This document shows, in pieces, positions 43,194 to 49,439 of a DNA stretch of 49,439 bases; the stretch's first letter is position 1, and each line of letters begins with the position of its first letter. Source of the stretch: Nitrospira sp. CG24C (GTDB lineage Bacteria; Nitrospirota; Nitrospiria; Nitrospirales; Nitrospiraceae); assembly GCA_002869885.2 (NCBI GenBank), contig NEWR02000018.1, forward strand, positions 1-49,439, read 5' to 3'. A model generated the notes under the pieces. It saw nothing but the letters and a program-made list of their open reading frames with translations. It made no database searches and was not told the DNA's origin. Position numbers and translations under genes: made by a program.

Positions 43194-43838
43194 CTACCCT
43201 CCTCGTCTGGCGATCAGGTTAATCCACCGCCCCTTACGTTCCTGGTTAGTCACCACTCGTAGCGAAATGATTTTCCACCCTGCTCCGCGAACCGCACGAG
43301 CGAGTTCGTCCTTTTTCCAGCGGGCAAAATAGCGCCCTGGAACCCATCCGTCAGTCACAAGACGGCTCTTCACGCCATAGGTCAACGTCGCAGCGAACAG
43401 GCCACCTGGACGGACAAGCTTACAGATGTCGGCCAGGATGCGGCGCGCCTCCGGTTTTGGAAGATGCATCAAAGAGGCGGCGGCCCAGATTCCATCGAAC
43501 GACATTGTCTGAAAGGGAAGGTCGCGGAGGTCGGCGCGGATCAGCGGTAGTAATGGGTATCGACGGCGCCCCATTAAGAGCAACGCACTTGTCCGATCCA
43601 AGCCCACGACACGATACCCGCGCCGGTCGAGATCGCCCGCATCCTTGCTTCCTCCACAGCCGAAATCCAACAGGCGCGCACCGGCAGGAAAGCACTGGAG
43701 CCATTCGACCAACAACGGTGGCCGGCGATGCCGTCGCCGGTTCCAGCGGGCGACGCACTCCTTGGCCGACCGTTCGTACGCATCGATCGTCTGCAAGACA
43801 AATTGAGTTGTGTTATCGTGAGCCAAATCAGCCTGCAT
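43194..43838 (-). CDS. Class I SAM-dependent methyltransferase
   Basis: A 214-residue protein with motif I LLDFGCGGSKDA (about 56-67), motif II around VVGLDRT, motif III LIRADLRDLPF, SFDGIWAAASLMHLPK and LVRPGGLFAATLTYG. The C-terminus is basic. The substrate is not evident; this size and motif set is shared by many small-molecule and lipid methyltransferases. It converges with the FG-GAP gene (40-bp gap) and diverges from the small secreted protein gene. Confidence 0.88.
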   Translation of the reverse strand: MQADLAHDNTTQFVLQTIDAYERSAKECVARWNRRRHRRPPLLVEWLQCFPAGARLLDFGCGGSKDAGDLDRRGYRVVGLDRTSALLLMGRRRYPLLPLIRADLRDLPFQTMSFDGIWAAASLMHLPKPEARRILADICKLVRPGGLFAATLTYGVKSRLVTDGWVPGRYFARWKKDELARAVRGAGWKIISLRVVTNQERKGRWINLIARRGG

Positions 43839-43882
43839 TATTTATGATGGTTCATCAAAAAATCGTCTCAACCGGCCAGGCC

Positions 43883-43965
43883 AGAGGCACGAGGCTAGTG
43901 GCAAGAGGGAAGAGCCATGCATTCGACGGGACTTCTTCGCCCCTTGCCTCTGGCCCCGCGCCTCT
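43883..43965. repeat. Tandem-word hairpin (GAGGC words)
   Basis: Arms of 23 bases, 43883-43905 and 43943-43965, are complementary at 19 positions; three of the four mismatches are G-T compatible. The left arm reads as repeats of GAGGC/GGCAAG words, the right as their complement. It lies in the divergent region between the methyltransferase and the small secreted protein gene. Same architecture as the other hairpins, different word. Confidence 0.72.
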
Positions 43966-44048
43966 CGCCCAAACATTGGCAATTACAGTAGCAGTCCTCA
44001 AGAATATTGCGGACTAGAATGACCTATCATGCCGCGAGTAGACCTACA

Positions 44049-44345
44049 ATGACTGCATTGGCCTTGGCATTCATCCTCCTGGGAATAAGCTGGAGCACCG
44101 CATGGGCAGCCGATCCTCCCTGCGACAAGTACCCCATTGTGATACAGACCAAATGTGCGGCGCTCTGGAAGTCGCTGAACCAGGAAGATGGCCCCACGAT
44201 CTCTCAATTCGGACTGGACCAGCTGAAGCGGCGTGAGGAAGGAAAAATCAACGCTGAGCAACATCTCGGAGAAAACATGGCCTTCATTAAGCAGTCCACC
44301 GAGAAGCGTCTCGAACGATTGAAACAGCGCATGGAAAAAGAGTAA
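44049..44345 (+). CDS. Small secreted protein, coiled-coil rich
   Basis: With the start at 44049 this is 98 residues: a signal peptide (MTALALAFILLGISWSTAWA) and a mature part with two cysteines (PPCDKYPIVIQTKCAALW). A charged helix ending KRLERLKQRMEKE follows. The frame is open to 44007 and an ATG at 44019 is an alternative, but 44049 starts the signal peptide directly. I do not recognise a family. It lies 137 bases upstream of the two-component genes on the same strand, so a sensory-accessory role is possible but unproven. Confidence 0.6.
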   Translation: MTALALAFILLGISWSTAWAADPPCDKYPIVIQTKCAALWKSLNQEDGPTISQFGLDQLKRREEGKINAEQHLGENMAFIKQSTEKRLERLKQRMEKE

Positions 44346-44482
44346 CGCATCGCTTCGATGGGTTCAACCCACTGCAACATCCCTTAGCCTATATACTCAG
44401 GTGTTTTAGATTACAGGGCCACTTAGTCGATGTCTGACCGTTGTCCTTGAGTGCCGCTCAGGAGTGAGGAGCAGCATAACCC

Positions 44483-45166
44483 ATGCGAATACTGTTGGTT
44501 GAAGACGATCTGAACCTCGCGCAGTTCATCCGCAAAGGGTTGAAGGAGGAACAGTATGCGGTGGACTTCGCGGCCGATGGCGAAGAAGGGTTGGCCTTGG
44601 CCTTGGCAAATCCTTACGATCTTTTGATCCTCGACATCATGTTGCCTAAGCTCGATGGCCTCACGCTCTGCCGCCGCGTCCGGGCCGCGGGAAACGGGAC
44701 TCCGGTCCTGTTGTTGACCGCGCGCAATACCCTGGAGACCAAGGTCTCCGGTTTCGATACAGGTGCGGACCAATTTTTACCGAAGCCGTTCGCTTTCGTC
44801 GAGCTCCTGGCTCGAGTCCGGGCCTTGCTGCGCCGGGGAGGCCCACAACAATTGATCCGCCTCAAAGCAGCCGACCTGGAGTTGGATCCGGCTTCTCACC
44901 GCGTGTGGCGAGCCGGGCAAGAAATTCCGCTGACAAATAAAGAATATGCCCTCCTGGAGTTCCTCTTACGAAACAAGAATCGGGTGTTGACGCGAACGGC
45001 GATCATCGAGCATGTGTGGGACATCAGTTATGACCCCATGACGAACATCGTGGACGCCCATATCCGGGCTCTCCGCGCGAAGATCGACCGGGATTTTTCA
45101 CCCCAGTTGATCGCCACGGTACGCGGTGCCGGGTACATGCTGGAGGAGGCGGAATCGCCCACATGA
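44483..45166 (+). CDS. OmpR/PhoB-family response regulator
   Basis: A 227-residue regulator: receiver domain (1-118) with VEDD, phosphoacceptor Asp51 (LLILDIMLP), Thr in LLTA and Lys101 in LPKPF, and a C-terminal winged-helix domain (about 125-222) with LTNKEYALLEFLLRN and DAHIRALRAKID. The closest well-known relatives are CusR/CopR/QseB-type regulators. The ribosome binding site GGAG precedes it. It overlaps the sensor kinase gene by four bases (ATGA). OmpR-type proteins bind tandem heptamers with an 11-bp period, exactly what is found downstream in front of nxrA. Confidence 0.94.
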   Translation: MRILLVEDDLNLAQFIRKGLKEEQYAVDFAADGEEGLALALANPYDLLILDIMLPKLDGLTLCRRVRAAGNGTPVLLLTARNTLETKVSGFDTGADQFLPKPFAFVELLARVRALLRRGGPQQLIRLKAADLELDPASHRVWRAGQEIPLTNKEYALLEFLLRNKNRVLTRTAIIEHVWDISYDPMTNIVDAHIRALRAKIDRDFSPQLIATVRGAGYMLEEAESPT

Positions 45167-46596
45167 AGTCCCTGCATAGTTTGATCCGCCAGTCTGCGCT
45201 CATTCTGATGGCAGCGCTGCTCCTGGTCTTTTCTGTTCTGACCTACGCCGGAGGCGATGCCTTGTTGCACCGCTTTGTGGATGGCAGGCTGTTCGGGTTG
45301 GCGGAGACGATGGCCATGATCCTTGAGCAGCACCCCAACATTATCGAGAGTTCCAGTGAGGAATATGCGCGTGCAGCTGAGTTGATTCGAGACAAAAATG
45401 AAGAGCGCGAGGTGACCCATTCGCTTCGGATCTTTTCCCCAGATGGCCGACTGGTCTGGAATAGTCCCAACGCGGTGGCACAGACGCCGGTTCCCGATCA
45501 CGTATTCGAACAAGTCCGCCGTGGGAACAGCCTGTATAAAACCGCCGAGACATTGGATGGCAGGTGGCCGGTGCGACAGTTTTTCGTTCCGATTCCCCGG
45601 CAGGGCCCGGTACGGCACGTTCTGCAGGCCGAGGCATCACTGCTCCTATACCGGGAAACACTTATCGGTCTCGTGCTCCTACTGACCCTTGGATCGGGGA
45701 TCATCCTTTTCGTTGCCTGGATAGGCAGTGGGTGGCTAGCCAAGAAAGTGCTGACTCCGATCGAGGTCTTGAGTACCGGCGCTGAAACGATATCCGAAGC
45801 AGACCTGGGGAAACGACTCACTCTGGATTCACCTTACCCGGAATTCCATCGGCTCACCCAGTCGTTCAACTCCGTGATGGATCGGTTCCAACGGAGCGGC
45901 GAAACTCAGCGGAGGTTTTGCGACATAGCCGCCCACGAAATGAAGACCCCCTTGACCATCCTGCAGGGAAACTTGGATGTCGCGCTCCTGAAAGCCAGAA
46001 CCACGGAAGAATATCGCGAAGCCCTCCTCAACAATCTTGAGCAGGTCGGGCGGCTGATTGCCTTGACCCGTTCCCTGTTGACCCTTGCGAACTTTACGAG
46101 CGGCAAGCCTCCCGTTCACCTCGTGCCACTCGCCCTAGAACCCTTGATTCAAGATCTGATAGAAGAACTGACCCTGCTTGCCGATGACCGCAGAATCACC
46201 TTGTCGTTTGAATCCCAATCGGTGCCACCCATTCTCGGCGATGCACAGTGGATCAAGCAGGCGTTGATCAACCTCCTTGACAACGCGCTGCACTACACAC
46301 CGGCTGGTGGAGTCGTGACTGTCCGCTTACAGGCTGTCAGAGACGAGGTCACTGTGGCTGTCGAGGATACGGGCCATGGGATCGAACCGGAACATCTTCC
46401 CCATCTCTTCGAGCGGTTTTATCGAACCGATTGGGCTAGGGCGAAAGAGGCAGGAGGTACCGGACTTGGGCTGCCTATCGTCAAGGAAATCGTGGAGGCC
46501 CACGGCGGGACCGTTTCGGTCACAAGCCAAGTCGAGAAGGGCTCGGTCTTTACCCTGCGGTTGCCGGTTTCAACACACCAGACGATTCCTGCATAG
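45163..46596 (+). CDS. Membrane sensor histidine kinase
   Basis: A 477-residue kinase. It has two membrane segments (about 10-32 and 165-188) around a periplasmic sensor region of about 130 residues, and a HAMP linker (SGWLAKKVLTPIEVLSTGAETI). The HisKA domain has His258 in AAHEMKTPLT and the HATPase domain has the N-box LINLLDNALHYTP, G1 VEDTGHGIEPEHL, F-box FERFYR and G2 GGTGLGLPIV. The layout is that of CusS/heavy-metal-type sensors, but the sensor region gives no ligand clue. It is the cognate kinase of the response regulator it overlaps. The next gene, 266 bases further, is nxrA. Confidence 0.94.
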   Translation: MKSLHSLIRQSALILMAALLLVFSVLTYAGGDALLHRFVDGRLFGLAETMAMILEQHPNIIESSSEEYARAAELIRDKNEEREVTHSLRIFSPDGRLVWNSPNAVAQTPVPDHVFEQVRRGNSLYKTAETLDGRWPVRQFFVPIPRQGPVRHVLQAEASLLLYRETLIGLVLLLTLGSGIILFVAWIGSGWLAKKVLTPIEVLSTGAETISEADLGKRLTLDSPYPEFHRLTQSFNSVMDRFQRSGETQRRFCDIAAHEMKTPLTILQGNLDVALLKARTTEEYREALLNNLEQVGRLIALTRSLLTLANFTSGKPPVHLVPLALEPLIQDLIEELTLLADDRRITLSFESQSVPPILGDAQWIKQALINLLDNALHYTPAGGVVTVRLQAVRDEVTVAVEDTGHGIEPEHLPHLFERFYRTDWARAKEAGGTGLGLPIVKEIVEAHGGTVSVTSQVEKGSVFTLRLPVSTHQTIPA

Positions 46597-46636
46597 TTTG
46601 CCAAGGGTCTGATCTAGGACTTTGACCCCTATCGTA

Positions 46637-46667
46637 CGGTGCAATCGCACCGCGCACATGTCTGTGC
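46637..46667 (+). terminator. Two small adjacent hairpins after the kinase gene
   Basis: CGGTGC/GCACCG (46637-46642 with 46647-46652) is followed immediately by GCACA/TGTGC (46654-46658 with 46663-46667). There is no T-run. They lie between the kinase stop codon and the regulator-box array and could end the two-component transcript. Confidence 0.35.
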
Positions 46668-46695
46668 TCCGCCGCCCCGGGATCATGAAGATTTC

Positions 46696-46746
46696 TTCAT
46701 GACCCCTTCATCATCCCTTCATGACCTCTTCATCAAACGATCATGT
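46696..46746 (+). promoter_or_regulatory. Five heptamers at 11-bp spacing, probable OmpR/PhoB-type regulator binding array
   Basis: Heptamers start at exactly 11-bp steps: TTCATGA 46696-46702, TTCATCA 46707-46713, TTCATGA 46718-46724, TTCATCA 46729-46735 and ATCATGT 46740-46746. The four-base spacers (CCCC, TCCC, CCTC, AACG) are not conserved beyond being pyrimidine-rich, so the signal is in the heptamers. OmpR/PhoB-family regulators bind tandem heptamers one helical turn apart. The array ends 8 bp before a -10-like hexamer, as in activated promoters of this class. Confidence 0.75.
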
Positions 46747-46754
46747 GACAGAGC

Positions 46755-46760
46755 TAGAGT
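46755..46760 (+). promoter_or_regulatory. Candidate -10 hexamer of the nxrA promoter
   Basis: TAGAGT lies 8 bp after the last heptamer, with no separate good -35 element, the pattern of regulator-dependent promoters in which the bound activator replaces -35 contacts. It would place transcription start near 46767 and leave a leader of about 95 bases before the nxrA ATG. Confidence 0.4.
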
Positions 46761-46851
46761 AGCTGCCAACGGCTGAGATAGCAGCATTAAAGCTCTCCTT
46801 GTTAAGAGTTTAGAGATATCGCGTGGACTGATTGAAGCCCTCAACTGTAGG

Positions 46852-46857
46852 AGGTGT
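46852..46857 (+). promoter_or_regulatory. Ribosome binding site of nxrA
   Basis: GGAGGT at 46852-46857, inside TAGGAGGTGTGACC, lies five bases before the ATG at 46863. This is close to an ideal Shine-Dalgarno match, fitting a highly expressed gene. Confidence 0.85.
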
Positions 46858-46862
46858 GACCC

Positions 46863-49439
46863 ATGTTCTTATCACGGAGGCAGTTCTTAAAAGTCACAGC
46901 AGGGACGGTCGCCGCAGTGGCCGTCGCGGACAGAGTTCTGGCGTTGACCGCACTCCAGCCGGTCATTGAAGTCGGGAATCCACTGGGGGACTATCCGGAC
47001 CGGTCCTGGGAACGCGTGTATCACGACCAGTACCGCTACGATTCGTCCTTTACCTGGGTCTGTTCTCCGAATGACACCCATGCCTGCCGCGTCCGGGCTT
47101 TCGTCCGCAACGGCATCGTCATGCGAGTCGAGCAGAACTACGACCATCAAACCTATGAGGACCTCTATGGCAACCGCGGCACCTTTGCCCATAATCCCCG
47201 GATGTGCTTGAAGGGGTTTACCTTCCATCGCCGGGTCTATGGCCCCTATCGGTTGAAAGGGCCGTTGATGCGCAAAGGGTGGAAGGAGTGGATGGACGCC
47301 GGTTCGCCGGAGCTCACGTCGGAAACGAAGCGCAAGTACAAATTCGACAGCCGTTTCCTCGATGATATGTTGCGCGTGTCTTGGGACACGGCCTTTACCT
47401 ATGCGGCCAAGGCCATGATCATTATCGCCACGCGCTACAGTGGGGAAGCCGGGGCTCGTCGGCTGCGCGAGCAGGGGTATGCGCCGGAAATGATCGAGAT
47501 GATGAAGGGCGCGGGCACCCGCACGTTCAAGCATCGTGCTGGGATGCCGGTCCTCGGGATCATCGGCAAGATGGGGAACACCCGAATGAACGGTGGGGTC
47601 AATGCGCTGTTAGACAGCTGGATCCGGAAGGTCGGCCCGGAGCAAGCCCAGGGCGGCCGCTATTGGTCGAACTATACCTGGCACGGCGACCAGAACCCGT
47701 CGCATCCTTGGATATTCGGCGTCCAGGGGTCTGACTGCGACCTTTCCGATATGCGTTTCTCCAAACTCAACACCAGTTGGGGGAAGAACTTCGTTGAAAA
47801 CAAGATGCCGGAAGCCCACTGGAAGTTGGAATGTATCGAACGGGGCGCCAGGATCGTGGTCATCACGCCGGAATATAATCCCACCGCCTATCGGGCGGAC
47901 TACTGGATGCCGCTCCGCCCCGCGTCGGACGGTGCGATTTTCTTGGGCGCCATGAAGATCATCGTCGATGAGAATATGCACGACGTCGACTTCCTGAAGG
48001 GCTACACGGATTCGCCCATGCTCGTCCGTACCGACACCTTGCAGTTCCTCGACCCACGCGATGTGATTGCCGACTATAAGTTTCCGGACTTCTCCAACAG
48101 CTACTCGGGCCGGGTGCAGTCCCTCAAGCCGGCACAGGTTGAGAGGCTCGGCGGGATGATGGTCTGGGACCTCAACAAGAAACAGGCGGTCCCGCTGCAC
48201 CGTGAACTGGTCGGCTGGCACTATCAGAACAGCGGGATCGACGCCGCCCTGACCGGGACCTATCGCGTGAAGCTGCTCAATGGGCGAGAAGTCGATGCGA
48301 TGCCGGTCTGGCAGATGTACATGGTCCACTTCCAGGATTACGATCTGGACACCGTCCATCAGATCTGCCGGACGCCGAAGGATCTGCTGGTCCGGTGGGC
48401 GCGGGATTCCGGTTCGATCAAGCCCGCCGCGATTCATAACGGCGAAGGGACCTGTCACTATTTCCATCAAACCATCAACTCCCGCGGCGCCGCGATGGTG
48501 CTCATCGCCACCGGCAACGTGGGCAAGTTCGGCACCGGGCAACATACCTGGGCCGGCAACTACAAGGCCGGAACATGGACAGCCACGCCCTGGTCTGGTG
48601 CGGGCATAGCGGTGCACACAGGGGAAGATCCCTTCAACATCACCCTGGATCCGAACGCGCACGGCAAGGAAATCAAGACCGCCTCGTATTACTACGGCGA
48701 AGAGGTCGGCTACTGGAACCATGGCGACACGGCCCTGATTGTCAACACGCCGAAGTACGGACGCAAGGTGTTTACGGGCAAGACGCACATGCCGACCCCG
48801 AGCAAATTCCGGTGGGTCGTCAACGTGAACGTGCTCAATAACGCCAAGCACCACTACGACATGGTCAAGAACGTCGATCCGAACATTGAGACCCTGATCA
48901 CACAGGACGTTGAGATGACCTCGGACATCAACCACAACGATATCGCCTTCGCCGCAAACACCTGGATGGAGTTCACCTATCCCGAAATGACGGTGACAGT
49001 GTCCAATCCCTGGGTACAGATTTGGAAGGGCGGGATCCGGCCCCTGTACGATACCCGCAATGACCTCGATACCTTTGCCGGCGTCGCGGCGAAGTTGTCG
49101 GACATGACCGGCGACCAGCGGATGAAAGACTACTTCAAGTTCGTCTTCGAAAACCGGGTCGATGTCTATGCCCAGCGAATGCTCGATGCCTCCAGCACCT
49201 TCTACGGCTACAGCGCCGACGTCATGCTGAAGTCGGAAAAGGGCTGGATGGTCATGGTCCGCACCTATCCACGCGTGCCTTTCTGGGAAGAGACGAACGA
49301 GTCAAAGCCCATGTGGACCAGGACCGGCCGGTTCGAAAACTACCGGACCGAACCGGAGGCGATCGAATACGGCGAGAACTTCATCTCGCACCGAGAGGGC
49401 ACGGAAGCGACCCCCTATCTGCCGAATGCCATCATGACC
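46863..49439 (+). CDS. nxrA: Nitrite oxidoreductase alpha subunit (3' end beyond the window)
   Basis: 859 codons are present without a stop; the family is about 1,150 residues long. The protein opens with a twin-arginine leader (SRRQFLK, Arg5-Arg6). The [4Fe-4S] site near the N-terminus reads C67-SPN-D71-THA-C75 with a further Cys at 115. The YTWHGDQNP stretch carries the likely Mo ligand Asp276. Regions such as GEAGARRLREQGYAPEMIEMMKG, DLNKKQAVPLHRE and NNAKHHYDMVKNVDPNIE match Nitrospira-type NxrA as I remember it. It is the catalytic Mo-bis-MGD subunit that oxidises nitrite to nitrate on the periplasmic side; NxrB should follow. Upstream is the two-component system and its candidate binding array. 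Confidence 0.95.
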   Translation, partial: MFLSRRQFLKVTAGTVAAVAVADRVLALTALQPVIEVGNPLGDYPDRSWERVYHDQYRYDSSFTWVCSPNDTHACRVRAFVRNGIVMRVEQNYDHQTYEDLYGNRGTFAHNPRMCLKGFTFHRRVYGPYRLKGPLMRKGWKEWMDAGSPELTSETKRKYKFDSRFLDDMLRVSWDTAFTYAAKAMIIIATRYSGEAGARRLREQGYAPEMIEMMKGAGTRTFKHRAGMPVLGIIGKMGNTRMNGGVNALLDSWIRKVGPEQAQGGRYWSNYTWHGDQNPSHPWIFGVQGSDCDLSDMRFSKLNTSWGKNFVENKMPEAHWKLECIERGARIVVITPEYNPTAYRADYWMPLRPASDGAIFLGAMKIIVDENMHDVDFLKGYTDSPMLVRTDTLQFLDPRDVIADYKFPDFSNSYSGRVQSLKPAQVERLGGMMVWDLNKKQAVPLHRELVGWHYQNSGIDAALTGTYRVKLLNGREVDAMPVWQMYMVHFQDYDLDTVHQICRTPKDLLVRWARDSGSIKPAAIHNGEGTCHYFHQTINSRGAAMVLIATGNVGKFGTGQHTWAGNYKAGTWTATPWSGAGIAVHTGEDPFNITLDPNAHGKEIKTASYYYGEEVGYWNHGDTALIVNTPKYGRKVFTGKTHMPTPSKFRWVVNVNVLNNAKHHYDMVKNVDPNIETLITQDVEMTSDINHNDIAFAANTWMEFTYPEMTVTVSNPWVQIWKGGIRPLYDTRNDLDTFAGVAAKLSDMTGDQRMKDYFKFVFENRVDVYAQRMLDASSTFYGYSADVMLKSEKGWMVMVRTYPRVPFWEETNESKPMWTRTGRFENYRTEPEAIEYGENFISHREGTEATPYLPNAIMT

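Noticed and set aside
46696-46746. Short regularly spaced repeats as a CRISPR array
   Set aside because: Units are 7 bp at 11-bp spacing, far too short for CRISPR, and sit at a promoter.
47610-48935. A 441-codon open frame on the minus strand, opposite nxrA
   Set aside because: It is the antisense frame of a conserved gene with biased codon use; its translation has no family look and no ribosome binding site.

Overview
The window reads as a chromosomal segment of a nitrite-oxidising Nitrospira-type bacterium. The strongest evidence is the last gene, which runs off the right edge and encodes the alpha subunit of a periplasmic Nitrospira-type nitrite oxidoreductase (nxrA) with a twin-arginine leader. 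Several other products (a response regulator with a long insertion after its phosphorylation site, a 71-residue CxxC/CxxC protein, several short lipoproteins) look like families I associate with this genus; that part is recognition from memory, not a search.

Layout, left to right. Positions 1-6024 (minus strand) hold the first codons of an unknown gene, a DUF1207-type outer-membrane protein gene broken by an in-frame stop, and a three-gene ABC exporter (dual-ATPase protein plus two ABC-2 permeases). Next come a MITE-like inverted-repeat element (6035-6230), a lipoprotein, the CxxC protein, an NFACT/RqcH-like protein and a response regulator on the plus strand, and an RRM RNA-binding protein. 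From 10705 to 18813 (minus strand) lie a second ABC-2 exporter, the molybdenum-cofactor genes mobB and moeA, an Mrp/NBP35 Fe-S carrier ATPase, tatC, a DegP/HtrA protease and a lipoprotein. Two plus-strand genes follow: a GT2 glycosyltransferase and a lipoprotein with a degenerate caspase-like domain. A small cytochrome c is next, with a strong terminator.

Positions 22866-35323 form one long minus-strand array, transcribed as tolQ-tolR-tolA-tolB-pal-(coiled-coil lipoprotein)-cpoB-mutL-miaA-mtnP-(PfkB kinase)-(TPR lipoprotein)-rodZ. Many of its junctions overlap or are only a few bases long. Then come tRNA-Asp and tRNA-Val, a XerC/D recombinase, and a plus-strand set: a TPR/periplasmic-binding lipoprotein-like protein, an M50 metalloprotease and trpS. 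A 595-bp gap with strongly structured DNA follows, then a seven-repeat FG-GAP lipoprotein, a methyltransferase, a small secreted protein, a two-component system and nxrA.

Functionally, MobB and MoeA (bis-MGD cofactor), the Mrp-type ATPase (Fe-S clusters) and TatC (export of folded enzymes) are what a periplasmic Mo/Fe-S enzyme such as NXR needs. The Tol-Pal, RodZ and LpoA-like genes form a cell-envelope block.

Two things stand out beyond ordinary annotation. (1) Between the two-component genes and nxrA lies an exact 11-bp-period array of five heptamers (four TTCATSA, one degenerate) ending 8 bp before a -10-like hexamer. This is the geometry of OmpR/PhoB-family promoters. (2) At least eight intergenic sites carry long hairpins whose arms are built from short tandem words. 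The words differ between loci but the architecture is shared, and several copies carry a GCTGAAAAAG box. These, together with a candidate multi-branched RNA at 41147-41316, are the best candidates for undescribed elements.
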